Shown here piece by piece: positions 35,272 through 54,522 of a stretch of DNA of 64,000 nt. Position numbers and translations under genes: made by a program. The stretch is from Strix aluco (lineage: Eukaryota > Chordata > Aves > Strigiformes > Strigidae), in NCBI RefSeq assembly GCF_031877795.1, contig NC_133941.1, positions 24,899,884 through 24,963,883 of the forward strand, given 5' to 3'. The notes under the pieces are model-generated. The model saw nothing but the letters and a program-made list of their open reading frames with translations. It ran no database searches and was not told the DNA's origin. Every line of letters begins with the position of its first letter. Within the stretch, counting starts at the first letter, position 1.

Positions 35272-35673
35272 TGTGGGAGAGAGGCAAGTTGACATCGGCC
35301 TGTCAGCTCTGCGCAGCCCCTGAGAAGCAGCAAGGCTTTGATGAGAAACAGACCTTGGGAGAAAGATCAGAAACTGCCGAGTTGTGCCAAGGTGGCAGGG
35401 AAAAACAACGGACAGCTGCAACACTGAGCTGTGGAAAAGTACTGAACTGTGAGAAGTTACCGCCGCGAGAACAGCGCATGAACGAGAGGGTGATTGGCCT
35501 GCACAGTGCGTGTTAGAGTGGTCTGATGCTGATAGGAGAAAAGGTTGATAGCTGTCTAATTGCTGATTTGCTAATTATGAAGAGCTTTAACCATAGCATA
35601 AATATGTACTGTGGTAATAATAAAGAGTCTTTCCTTTTGCACTTCATTGAGAGTCCGTGCGTCAATTGCCACA
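35272..35673 (+). mobile_element. Solo LTR, about 400 bp
   Basis: Starts TGTGGG and ends GCCACA. A TATA-like CATAAATATG lies at about 35598 and AATAAA at 35619-35624, followed by a short U5. It differs from the 29.6-kb LTR. No coding ERV sequence is attached. It directly abuts the GGTGGT minisatellite. No clear target-site duplication seen. Confidence 0.65.
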
Positions 35674-36430
35674 AGCCTGGATCCAGCCTCACCTAGACGT
35701 CTCTCTGAGAAGGAGTTTAGAAAGCAAGGGGGTCCGTTCTGAACTTTGTGACTCAACGGGAGGGTCTCCCTTACCTTTTTATGTTTCTGTCTCTGTGTAA
35801 ATAATTTTAAATAAATTCTAACTTGATTTTCCTTTGTGTGTTTCTTCCATGTAGTAAGTAATAGAGTGAACGTTGCCATCAAACTTTGCAAAGGCACACT
35901 TTTATAACATCACGTTAAAATCACTTTTTGCTAATACCTTCCACAGTATCTCTTCAAGTGATCTAAAACACCCACCTGCAACACACCTGCCCGGGGTCCC
36001 AAGGCCCTGGGCACCCCCTGCCAGGCGGTGGCCTGGGCCAGCTGGCAGGTGACAGTGTGGACCTGGGCAGGCTCATGGGACACTGGCAGTGCTGTGACAG
36101 AGGGCAGCACTCAGGCAGGGACCGGCGGTGACATGGCTGGGGTGGTGAAGCTCCCCCCGGGCACCTCTGATGCCACCAGCAGCTGCATAGGGAACCTCTC
36201 TGCAGGGGGAAGCGAAGAGGGGTGATGGGGTGAGAGCCTGGTGGGCAGAGCTGGCAGGGGAGTTACCTGGAGAGCAGGAGCCTGAGGAGGAGCGGGAACC
36301 TGCTGCTGCACCTGCCATGGTGGTTGGGCAAACAGGGTTTTGGGGGTCTGGCCCCATGGTGATCATTCCACCAGCACCTGCTTCAGCCAGCCTTACGAGG
36401 TTTTGCTTCTTCACACCACACCTCCCATCT
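35674..36430. other. Unassigned
   Basis: Contains ERV-like flank (to about 35900) and a GC-rich patch at 35990-36330 with short open frames of no recognisable family. No gene supported. Confidence 0.3.
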
Positions 36431-36469
36431 CAGCGGTTCCCCATCCTGCTGAGTTCCTGTCTCCAGTGA

Positions 36470-36625
36470 TTACTTCCCATCCCCACAATGGTTTCCCATC
36501 CCAACAGCTTCCCATCCCAATGATGATTTCCCATCCCAATGACGGTTTCCCATCTCAATGACGATTTCTCAGCCCCGTGATGGTTTCCTATCCCAACAGT
36601 CTCCCCATCTCCACGATCTCCCATC
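36470..36625. repeat. TTCCCATCCCAATGA minisatellite
   Basis: About seven imperfect copies of a 20-22-bp unit (GGTTTCCCATCCCAA-GA variants). Confidence 0.8.
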
Positions 36626-36934
36626 ACAAGCATGATCTTTTGGGGAGGTGAGTTTTGTGTCCAAGGGGAAGGGATGGGGCCGGCACCGGTGGCCCTGCGA
36701 TACCAACATGTGTGTGCTGCCCCAGCAGTGGGGATGAGTGGGGGGTTGGGGTGCTTTTGGGTTGGTTTTGTCCTCTCCCTCTCCACTCCCAACTGTGGTA
36801 GAACTGGTGCTGGTACCGCTACCGTGTGGCCATGATGGGGAGCTGTCACCAAAATTTGGCAACTGGCTTGTGCTGACCAAGGAGAGAGGCTGGGACACAA
36901 CGTACAGGATTACAAAGGGAGTTCTTTTATTCAT

Positions 36935-37705
36935 GCCTATGCATGTACAATTTCAGACACAAACGCAAATGCAGATGCCATTCCGGCTGCAGATACCACT
37001 GCAGATGCAAATACTATTCCAGATGGAACTACAGAAAGGATTTGCATTGCGGACACCAGTGCAGATGCGTTATCAGTGCAGATACAGTTACAGGTCCAGG
37101 CACCATTAGAGAGACAGATACTGGCACTATCAGAAATACAGGTACTGGCTCCATCACCCATATCAATATAATTACAGATAGAGATTCACACTGAATTGCA
37201 GATACAATTGCAGATGCGGGCACAAAATAGCTACAATTCCAGATACACAATTACAGATGCAGTTTAGGGTACAAGTAGTCACAGATACAAGGACACATTC
37301 AATGAGACAAGGAGCGGCAGATACAGAAAGTGACACCCTGACTGACTGAGGTACCATGAGACAGAGGAGCCGTTACACATAAAGGCACTGACACAAATAC
37401 AGCACCAGCACAGAGCTGTGCTGCCACAGGCAGAGGTAACTAACGGGTAACTGCATGAACAGCCACCGACAGAGATATGGATGAGGATATAGAGATGGAT
37501 ACAAATACAGTGACAGACGTTGGTACAATTCCAGACATGGGCACAATTACACATTGTTCTTTCTCTACACAGGCGGAGAAAGAACTATAGATATGGGCAC
37601 TGGAATACACTCAGATGCAATTGCTGATACAGATACAGTCGGAGGTACAATTACACATACAGGTACCAGTTCCACTACACGTCCCAATAAACATGTCCCA
37701 GGTGG
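36935..37705. repeat. CAGATR-rich minisatellite, left part
   Basis: Degenerate hexamer-based repeats (CAGATA, CAGATG, TTACAGATAC, CCACTGCAGATGCA). The same repeat family continues at 38554-39035, on the other side of a solo LTR. Confidence 0.8.
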
Positions 37706-38553
37706 TGTAAGGAACTGAAGGAATTGATGCTTCAAACATTCATTGACACAGAAAACCTCCAGGACAAGCTGCGGCCTTTGGATTAGTCGAAGGAATGTCC
37801 CCCAGGGAAGCAGGAGCGTATCGAAGGCTGCACCCCCCACTCCCTTGCAGCTGCACTGACAAGCTCCTCAGATGAGCCTCGAAGGGGGTAAACTGGACTG
37901 AGTGAAACCAGGTGTCTCCCCTCAGGCACAAGTACCCCTAAGCCCAACACTCTGAGGCTCTGTTGTGCAAGCCAGACACCGTGCTTGCCCTGCTAATGAC
38001 TTCGCACCTTCGCTGCTAAAGTGGTAACAAGAACTGGTAAGAGGGGATCACCTCTGGGGTGACTGATGAGAAGCATGAAGTCAGCAAGAATCTCTGGGAA
38101 CAGAGGAAAAACCAAAGCTGGGCAGGGCGAGTACGACCACCCACCGACTCAACTGGAACCCCCGCTCCTTGTCTCTCATGGAAATGAGTCTGTGGAATCC
38201 CCGCCCCTCCTCATCTAGTATGCTAATCAGCTGATAAGATGAACTTAAAAGGGGACAGAAACTTTGCTGGGTGTGCACCCACCACCCAAGATTACTGGAC
38301 CTGAGACAGTGCTGGATCCAGGGGTGCTGATACGGATTGCTTTGGCTCTCTTTCCTCCTTTTTCTTTCCTTTCCTTTCTTTCTTATAGATTTGTAAGAGA
38401 CCATGTTGCTTATTATCCTTTTCCAAGTCTAAATTGTTTTTTACTGCAAATAAAACATTTTGACCCGTTGTTTGGTGTTGTTTCACCTTAATTTAACCCG
38501 AGGGGATCACAGAACTGTTGTGACTCTCTGGACTTCCAGTCCGGGTTGTGACA
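37706..38553 (+). mobile_element. Solo LTR inserted in the CAGATR minisatellite
   Basis: Begins TGTAAGG and ends TGTGACA, about 848 bp. AATAAA lies at 38449-38454, after a pyrimidine-rich tract. The flanks GGTGG (37701-37705) and GGTGC (38554-38558) look like a 5-bp target-site duplication with one mismatch. The minisatellite resumes directly at the right border, which fixes the right limit. Confidence 0.7.
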
Positions 38554-39035
38554 GGTGCCACCACTGCAGATGAAGATACCACTGCAGATACCACTGCAGA
38601 TGCAGATACCACTGCAGATGGCCCTGCAGAATGAAATACCCTTGCAGACACCTTTGCAGATGCACGGTCCATCTCCCCTAACCCTGCAGATGCAGAAACC
38701 AATGCTAAAAGCATCGCAAATGCCATTGCAGACTGATGCACCACGGCAGACGCACACACCGTTACAGACGCCAAACCAGCTGCAGATCCCTCGGAAGCCA
38801 ATTCAGCTGCAGACAGGTACCACCGCAGACCCCACAGCAGATGCCATTCCAGGAGCAAACACCAACACAGAGCACTGCAGGTGAACACTCGACTGAAGAT
38901 GGGGACACCACAGCGGATGCCCCTACAGCTGCCACGGCCATTGCAGGAACCCTTGCAGATGTCACTGCCGATGACAATACAGGGTCAGACACTATTGCAG
39001 ACACTGTTATCAGTCAGACACTAGTGCCTGCACCA
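38554..39035. repeat. CAGATR-rich minisatellite, right part
   Basis: Better conserved than the left part, with CCACTGCAGATGCAGATA-type units of 12-18 bp. Because the unit length is a multiple of three, one plus-strand frame stays open for about 100 codons as Pro-Leu-Gln-Met/Ile repeats; this is a repeat effect, not a gene. Confidence 0.85.
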
Positions 39036-39081
39036 CACCGCAGATGCTGTTGCATTTTGCATGCATGCGCAGGTACCTTAT

Positions 39082-40329
39082 GAAACGCAGGTCCTGCTTA
39101 ACAAATCTGATATCCTTCTACAACAGGGCGACCTGCTGATTGCATGAGGCAAAGACTGTGGATGTTGTCTACCTTGATATTAGTAAGGCCTTGACACCAT
39201 TTCCAACAGCATTCTCCTGGCAAAACTGGCCGCTCGCAGCATGGATGATTGCATGCTTTGCTGGGTAAAAAACTGGCTGGATGGCCGCGACAACAGAGTG
39301 GTGCTGAACGGAGTTAAATCTGGTTGGCGGCCAGTCATGAGTGGTGTCCCCCAGAGCTCGGTTGTGGGGCCACTCCTGTTTAACATCTTTATTGATGGTC
39401 TAGACGAGGGGATCGAGTGCACCCTCAGTAAGTTTGCAGATGACACCAAGTTGGGTGGGAGTGTTGATCTGCTCGAGGGTAGGGAGGCTCTGCAGAGAGA
39501 TCTGGACAGGCTGGAGCGATGGACTAAGGCCAACTGGAGGAGTTTCACTAAGGGCAAATGCCGGGCCCTGCACTTGGGCCACAACAACCCCCAGCAGCGC
39601 TACAGTCTTGGGGAGGAGTGGCTGGAGAGCTGCCAGTCAGAGAGGGACCTGGGGGTGTTGATTGACAGCCGGCTGAACATGAGCCAGCAGTGTGCCCAGG
39701 TGGCCAAGAAGGCCAGTGGCATCCTGGCTTGTATCAGCAATAGCGTGGCCAGCAGGGACAGGGAAGGGATCTTTCCCCTGTGCTCGGCACTGGTGAGGCC
39801 ACCCCTCGATTACTCTGTTCAGTTTTGGGCCCCTCACTCCAAAAAGGCCATTGAATGACTCGAGCGTGTCCAGAGAAGGGCAACGGAGCTGGTGCAGGGT
39901 CTGGAGCACAGGTCTTATGAGGAGCAGCTGAGGGAACTGGGGGGGGTTTAGTCTGGAGAAGAGGAGGCTGAGGGGAGACCTCATCGCCCTCTACAACTAC
40001 CTGAAAGGAGGGTGCAGAGAGGGGGGGGATGAGTCTCTTGAACCAAGGAACAAGCGCCAGGACAAGAGGGAATGGCCTCAAGCTCACCAGGGAAGGTTTA
40101 GACTGGCTATTAGGAAGTATTTCTTTCCAGCAGGGGTTGTTGGGCGTTGGAATGGGCTGCCCAGGGCAGGGGTGCAGTCCCCATCCCTGGAGGGGTTTAA
40201 GAGTTGGGTTGACGTAGCGCTTAAGGATATGGTGTAGTTGAGAACTGTCAATGTTAGGTTAATGGTTGGACTAGGTGATCTTCAATGTCTTTTCCAACCT
40301 AGATGATGCTGTGATTCTGTGGTTCTGTG
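39082..40329 (+). mobile_element. CR1 of unit 1 (parental-type 5' part)
   Basis: 5'-truncated CR1 covering the end of the reverse transcriptase and the 3' UTR, ending in GATTCTGTGGTTCTGTG. The segment 39082-39355 differs at many positions from the CR1 of units 2-5 and includes about 43 extra bp between two GAGTGGTG repeats. From 39356 on it is nearly identical to them. Confidence 0.95.
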
Positions 40330-40442
40330 CATGGTGGCTGGTGGATTCTGGGATGGTGGATGGTGGATGGTGAATTGTGGGATGGTGAATGATTCATGGT
40401 GGCTGGTGGACTGTGGGATGGTGGATGGCGCATGGTGTATTG
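40330..40442. repeat. GGATGGTGG-type minisatellite upstream of acrosin copy 1
   Basis: Imperfect GGTGGATGGTGGATGGTGAA-type repeats directly after the CR1 tail. It recurs in units 2-5 at 45918-46030, 51504-51616, 57092-57204 and 62678-62790. Confidence 0.85.
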
Positions 40443-40767
40443 TAGTCACGTTCTCTGGTGTACGTTTGTTGGGAAGGACCTGTTGGCAAAGGGCCGCAGA
40501 GAGCAGGGGGGCAGTGAACTCCCCAAAGAGGCTGTGGTGCCACACTGGGATTTTTCCTGCTCACTGTTGGCAGGCGGTGCTGGGGGCGGGGCGCTGCTGC
40601 CTGCCACGGGGCCTGCACACCCCGTCGCGCAAGTAGAGCATTCAGCGGGGTCTGTCGGGGGTGTCCGATCCCAGCTTCTGCCTCCCCTCCTGCTTGGAAA
40701 CCCCCATGTTGTGGCCCCCCCCACCCCTAGAGACCACCGTGCCCAGCCCCCGGAACCAGCGACTCTG

Positions 40768-40804
40768 TGACATCAGCCCCGTTGCCAAGGGCACCGTGGG
40801 CAAC
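40768..40804 (+). promoter_or_regulatory. CRE-like site and X-box-like palindrome upstream of acrosin copy 1
   Basis: TGACATCA (40768-40775; one mismatch to the CRE) lies 122 bp upstream of the ATG. It is followed by GTTGCC (40781-40786) and the inverted GGCAAC (40799-40804), which resemble the two arms of an RFX X-box with an over-long spacer. The CRE-like site recurs at 46356, 51942, 57530 and 63117. CREM and RFX2 sites are known from spermatid promoters; use here is inference. No TATA box was seen. Confidence 0.4.
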
Positions 40805-40889
40805 GCGAGCCCTGCGGGCACTCTGTCGGCTGCTGCACTGGTGGTGACAAGCCCTCGGTTCTGGCAGCTGGCACATGCTACTGGCAGCG

Positions 40890-43348
<2,459 letters not shown>

Positions 43349-43491
43349 GCAGGACCCAGCTCAAGCTGCAGCGCAACATGACCATCTCCTGCTGGGGCAC
43401 TGCCTGCTGATCCAAAGGCAGCCTCACTCTCAAAGGCTGCTCGGTCCTGCCCACACACACAAACGCTCCAGTTGAGCGTTCCAGTTCTTGA

Positions 43492-43497
43492 ATTAAA
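43492..43497 (+). terminator. Polyadenylation signal ATTAAA, acrosin copy 1
   Basis: ATTAAA 144 bp after the stop codon. It is repeated at 49080, 54666 and 60254 in copies 2-4. The inverted acrosin fragment has AATAAA at the matching place. Confidence 0.65.
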
Positions 43498-43735
43498 GTT
43501 GCCAAGTTTCACAGCTAACCATGCTGCAGTCCAATTCAGTCTCCTGTGCAAGGCAAGGATTCCATGCCTGGCACCTGCAAAATGAGGCTGCAGGCAGCCA
43601 GGTCCGGCACAAAGGGAAAGAGTCACTCAGAAGGGCTGAACCCGAGCCTGGTCAGAGACGAGGGTGCTCAGAGCCACCATGGCACAGAGAAGACCGGCAC
43701 ATCGGGGCTAGAAAGAGGACAGGAAAATCGATGTG

Positions 43736-44700
43736 ACACGCACACAGCTCTGGGGCACGCGCACACACACACACACACACACACACTCCCTAGAGACACA
43801 CGTGGGGTACAAAGAGAAGGTGTGATGCACACCCGCAGCGTGCGCACACCCGTACTCCAAGACACACGTCTGCAACATGGAGCGCAACGCACGGTGTTCA
43901 CACACACATCCCAAGTGAGCACGCGCGCACACACACACCCCACACGCGCACAGGCAGCGCGTGCACATGCCGCAGCACGCACGCACGACGAACGCACCCA
44001 CCCACACACCCCGCACGCACGCACGCACCCCGTCTGCACCCACCCCTGCGCCCACCTGCAAGCTCACAGCGTGCACCCAGCCACACGTGCGCTTGTAGAA
44101 CGCACCTCCCACGGGGGCACACGCAAACTCCTTCACAGGAGATTCTGCAGACTACAGTTGAGCCTGTGGACCATCAAAATGAGGCCCTGGAGCATCAAAA
44201 TGAGGCTTTGGAAGCCAAAGCTAACGCTTAGGAAAGGAAAAGTGAGCCTTTGGACACTATCAGTGGAGCTTTGGACCCTAAATCGCTGCGCTCTGCCCAA
44301 GAAGTGAGGTTTGGATGCTAAAAATGCAAGTCTGAATTTGGGGGATTTAGCGAGCAGTACTGGTGAGGAAGGCATGAGTGCTGCGGTCGGTGACCGTGGT
44401 ATGGATGGGCTGGTGGAGGCCGATGGGGTGCGGGGCCAAGTGGGCCACGTCCAGCCACAGGTCGTACACCTGCCCCCTCTCTGCATTTGAAGGGGCGGGG
44501 GGGGGGGGGGGAGGGCTGTGTGTCAGGTGGCTTAAATTGGGTGTCTGTCTCCCATGATAAGAAACTGAAATATATAAATTAAAAAAATATATATAATTCA
44601 CATTCCTTCCTTTAAAAGTAAAAAAATAAATAGCGTTCGCTTTCTTCATGGGGGGAACTCATGTACAGTTGCTGAGGAGAGGGGCTCCAAAGAGGAGGAT
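43736..44700. repeat. CA-rich microsatellite and 3' flank of unit 1
   Basis: (CA)n at about 43761-43786, then CACGCA-rich sequence to about 44060, then imperfect 21-bp repeats (ATCAAAATGAGGC, TTTGGA) at 44160-44300, a long G-run at about 44497 and an AT-rich end. The (CA)n length differs by a few bases between units and explains most of the unit-length differences. An open frame of 253 codons across it is a repeat artefact. Confidence 0.8.
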
Positions 44701-44702
44701 TT

Positions 44703-45917
44703 ATGGGTTTATGAAAGGCAGGTCCTGCTTAACAAATCTGATCTCCTCCTACGACAGGGCGACCTGCTGATTGCATGAGGGAAAGGCTGTGGATGTTGTC
44801 TACCTTGACATTAGTAAGGCCTTTGACACCATTTCCCACAGCATTCTCCTGGCGAAAGTGGCTGCTCGCGGCTTGGATGGGCACACGCTTCGCTGGGTAA
44901 AAACTGGCTGGACGGCCGGGCCCAAAGAGTGGTGTCCCCCAGGGCTCGGTTGTGGGGCCACTCCTGTTTAACATCTTTATTGATGGTCTAGACGAGGGGA
45001 TCGAGTGCACCCTCAGTAAGTTTGCAGATGACACCAAGTTGGGTGGGAGTGTTGATCTGCTCGAGGGTAGGGAGGCTCTGCAGAGAGATCTGGACAGGCT
45101 GGAGCGATGGACTAAGGCCAACTGGAGGAGTTTCACTAAGGGCAAATGCCGGGCCCTGCACTTGGGCCACAACAACCCCCAGCAGCGCTACAGTCTTGGG
45201 GAGGAGTGGCTGGAGAGCTGCCAGTCAGAGAGGGACCTGGGGGTGTTGATTGACAGCCGGCTGAACATGAGCCAGCAGTGTGCCCAGGTGGCCAAGAAGG
45301 CCAGTGGCATCCTGGCTTGTATCAGCAATAGCGTGGCCAGCAGGGACAGGGAAGGGATCTTTCCCCTGTGCTCGGCACTGGTGAGGCCACCCCTCGATTA
45401 CTCTGTTCAGTTTTGGGCCCCTCACTCCAAAAAGGCCATTGAATGACTCGAGCGTGTCCAGAGAAGGGCAACGGAGCTGGTGCAGGGTCTGGAGCACAGG
45501 TCTTATGAGGAGCAGCTGAGGGAACTGGGGGGGGTTTAGTCTGGAGAAGAGGAGGCTGAGGGGAGACCTCATCGCCCTCTACAACTACCTGAAAGGAGGG
45601 TGCAGAGAGGGGGGGGATGAGTCTCTTGAACCAAGGAACAAGCGCCAGGACAAGAGGGAATGGCCTCAAGCTCACCAGGGAAGGTTTAGACTGGCTATTA
45701 GGAAGTATTTCTTTCCAGCAGGGGTTGTTGGGCGTTGGAATGGGCTGCCCAGGGCAGGGGTGCAGTCCCCATCCCTGGAGGGGTTTAAGAGTTGGGTTGA
45801 CGTAGCGCTTAAGGATATGGTGTAGTTGAGAACTGTCAATGTTAGGTTAATGGTTGGACTAGGTGATCTTCAATGTCTTTTCCAACCTAGATGATGCTGT
45901 GATTCTGTGGTTCTGTG
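44703..45917 (+). mobile_element. CR1 of unit 2 (recombinant type)
   Basis: Begins GGGTTTATGAAAGGCAGG, closer to the CR1 at 1.6-4.9 kb than unit 1 is. Differences to unit 1 stop just before CTCGGTTGTGGGG. Confidence 0.95.
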
Positions 45918-46477
45918 CATGGTGGCTGGTGGATTCTGGGATGGTGGATGGTGGATGGTGAATTGTGGGATGGTGAATGATTCATGGTGGCTGGTGGACT
46001 GTGGGATGGTGGATGGCGCATGGTGTATTGTAGTCACGTTCTCTGGTGTACGTTTGTTGGGAAGGACCTGTTGGCAAAGGGCCGCAGAGAGCAGGGGGGC
46101 AGTGAACTCCCCAAAGAGGCTGTGGTGCCACACTAGGATTTTTCCTGCTCACTGTTGGCAGGCGGTGCTGGGGGCGGGGCGCTGCTGCCTGCCACGGGGC
46201 CTGCACACCCCGTCGCGCAAGTAGAGCATTCAGCGGGGTCTGTCGGGGGTGTCCGATCCCAGCTTCTGCCTCCCCTCCTGCTTGGAAACCCCCATGTTGT
46301 GGCCCCCCCCACCCCTAGAGACCACCGTGCCCAGCCCCCGGAACCAGCGACTCTGTGACATCAGCCCCGTTGCCAAGGGCACCGTGGGCAACGCGAGCCC
46401 TGCGGGCACTCTGTCGGCTGCTGCACTGGTGGTGACAAGCCCTCGGTTCTGGCAGCTGGCACATGCTACTGGCAGCG

Positions 46478-48936
<2,459 letters not shown>

Positions 48937-50288
48937 GCAGGACCCAGCTCAAGCTGCAGCGCAACATGACCATCTCCTGCTGGGGCACTGCCTGCTGATC
49001 CAAAGGCAGCCTCACTCTCAAAGGCTGCTCGGTCCTGCCCACACACACAAACGCTCCAGTTGAGCGTTCCAGTTCTTGAATTAAAGTTGCCAAGTTTCAC
49101 AGCTAACCATGCTGCAGTCCAATTCAGTCTCCTGTGCAAGGCAAGGATTCCATGCCTGGCACCTGCAAAATGAGGCTGCAGGCAGCCAGGTCCGGCACAA
49201 AGGGAAAGAGTCACTCAGAAGGGCTGAACCCGAGCCTGGTCAGAGACGAGGGTGCTCAGAGCCACCATGGCACAGAGAAGACCGGCACATCGGGGCTAGA
49301 AAGAGGACAGGAAAATCGATGTGACACGCACACAGCTCTGGGGCACGCGCACACACACACACACACACACACTCCCTAGAGACACACGTGGGGTACAAAG
49401 AGAAGGTGTGATGCACACCCGCAGCGTGCGCACACCCGTACTCCAAGACACACGTCTGCAACATGGAGCGCAACGCACGGTGTTCACACACACATCCCAA
49501 GTGAGCACGCGCGCACACACACACCCCACACGCGCACAGGCAGCGCGTGCACATGCCGCAGCACGCACGCACGACGAACGCACCCACCCACACACCCCGC
49601 ACGCACGCACGCACCCCGTCTGCACCCACCCCTGCGCCCACCTGCAAGCTCACAGCGTGCACCCAGCCACACGTGCGCTTGTAGAACGCACCTCCCACGG
49701 GGGCACACGCAAACTCCTTCACAGGAGATTCTGCAGACTACAGTTGAGCCTGTGGACCATCAAAATGAGGCCCTGGAGCATCAAAATGAGGCTTTGGAAG
49801 CCAAAGCTAACGCTTAGGAAAGGAAAAGTGAGCCTTTGGACACTATCAGTGGAGCTTTGGACCCTAAATCGCTGCGCTCTGCCCAAGAAGTGAGGTTTGG
49901 ATGCTAAAAATGCAAGTCTGAATTTGGGGGATTTAGCGAGCAGTACTGGTGAGGAAGGCATGAGTGCTGCGGTCGGTGACCGTGGTATGGATGGGCTGGT
50001 GGAGGCCGATGGGGTGCGGGGCCAAGTGGGCCACGTCCAGCCACAGGTCGTACACCTGCCCCCTCTCTGCATTTGAAGGGGCGGGGGGGGGGGGGGGAGG
50101 GCTGTGTGTCAGGTGGCTTAAATTGGGTGTCTGTCTCCCATGATAAGAAACTGAAATATATAAATTAAAAAAATATATATAATTCACATTCCTTCCTTTA
50201 AAAGTAAAAAAATAAATAGCGTTCGCTTTCTTCATGGGGGGAACTCATGTACAGTTGCTGAGGAGAGGGGCTCCAAAGAGGAGGATTT

Positions 50289-51503
50289 ATGGGTTTATGA
50301 AAGGCAGGTCCTGCTTAACAAATCTGATCTCCTCCTACGACAGGGCGACCTGCTGATTGCATGAGGGAAAGGCTGTGGATGTTGTCTACCTTGACATTAG
50401 TAAGGCCTTTGACACCATTTCCCACAGCATTCTCCTGGCGAAAGTGGCTGCTCGCGGCTTGGATGGGCACACGCTTCGCTGGGTAAAAACTGGCTGGACG
50501 GCCGGGCCCAAAGAGTGGTGTCCCCCAGGGCTCGGTTGTGGGGCCACTCCTGTTTAACATCTTTATTGATGGTCTAGACGAGGGGATCGAGTGCACCCTC
50601 AGTAAGTTTGCAGATGACACCAAGTTGGGTGGGAGTGTTGATCTGCTCGAGGGTAGGGAGGCTCTGCAGAGAGATCTGGACAGGCTGGAGCGATGGACTA
50701 AGGCCAACTGGAGGAGTTTCACTAAGGGCAAATGCCGGGCCCTGCACTTGGGCCACAACAACCCCCAGCAGCGCTACAGTCTTGGGGAGGAGTGGCTGGA
50801 GAGCTGCCAGTCAGAGAGGGACCTGGGGGTGTTGATTGACAGCCGGCTGAACATGAGCCAGCAGTGTGCCCAGGTGGCCAAGAAGGCCAGTGGCATCCTG
50901 GCTTGTATCAGCAATAGCGTGGCCAGCAGGGACAGGGAAGGGATCTTTCCCCTGTGCTCGGCACTGGTGAGGCCACCCCTCGATTACTCTGTTCAGTTTT
51001 GGGCCCCTCACTCCAAAAAGGCCATTGAATGACTCGAGCGTGTCCAGAGAAGGGCAACGGAGCTGGTGCAGGGTCTGGAGCACAGGTCTTATGAGGAGCA
51101 GCTGAGGGAACTGGGGGGGGTTTAGTCTGGAGAAGAGGAGGCTGAGGGGAGACCTCATCGCCCTCTACAACTACCTGAAAGGAGGGTGCAGAGAGGGGGG
51201 GGATGAGTCTCTTGAACCAAGGAACAAGCGCCAGGACAAGAGGGAATGGCCTCAAGCTCACCAGGGAAGGTTTAGACTGGCTATTAGGAAGTATTTCTTT
51301 CCAGCAGGGGTTGTTGGGCGTTGGAATGGGCTGCCCAGGGCAGGGGTGCAGTCCCCATCCCTGGAGGGGTTTAAGAGTTGGGTTGACGTAGCGCTTAAGG
51401 ATATGGTGTAGTTGAGAACTGTCAATGTTAGGTTAATGGTTGGACTAGGTGATCTTCAATGTCTTTTCCAACCTAGATGATGCTGTGATTCTGTGGTTCT
51501 GTG
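50289..51503 (+). mobile_element. CR1 of unit 3 (recombinant type)
   Basis: Same as the CR1 of unit 2 as far as I could compare. Confidence 0.95.
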
Positions 51504-52063
51504 CATGGTGGCTGGTGGATTCTGGGATGGTGGATGGTGGATGGTGAATTGTGGGATGGTGAATGATTCATGGTGGCTGGTGGACTGTGGGATGGTGGAT
51601 GGCGCATGGTGTATTGTAGTCACGTTCTCTGGTGTACGTTTGTTGGGAAGGACCTGTTGGCAAAGGGCCGCAGAGAGCAGGGGGGCAGTGAACTCCCCAA
51701 AGAGGCTGTGGTGCCACACTAGGATTTTTCCTGCTCACTGTTGGCAGGCGGTGCTGGGGGCGGGGCGCTGCTGCCTGCCACGGGGCCTGCACACCCCGTC
51801 GCGCAAGTAGAGCATTCAGCGGGGTCTGTCGGGGGTGTCCGATCCCAGCTTCTGCCTCCCCTCCTGCTTGGAAACCCCCATGTTGTGGCCCCCCCCACCC
51901 CTAGAGACCACCGTGCCCAGCCCCCGGAACCAGCGACTCTGTGACATCAGCCCCGTTGCCAAGGGCACCGTGGGCAACGCGAGCCCTGCGGGCACTCTGT
52001 CGGCTGCTGCACTGGTGGTGACAAGCCCTCGGTTCTGGCAGCTGGCACATGCTACTGGCAGCG

Positions 52064-54522
<2,459 letters not shown>

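Noticed and set aside
34588-35424. 278-codon minus-strand frame rich in His, Thr and Pro
   Set aside because: Product of the GGTGGT minisatellite in frame; no gene signals.
43546-44307. 253-codon frame over the CA-rich flank (Thr-His repeats), also in other units
   Set aside because: Created by (CA)n and CACGCA repeats; it breaks when (CA)n changes by 2 bp in unit 2.
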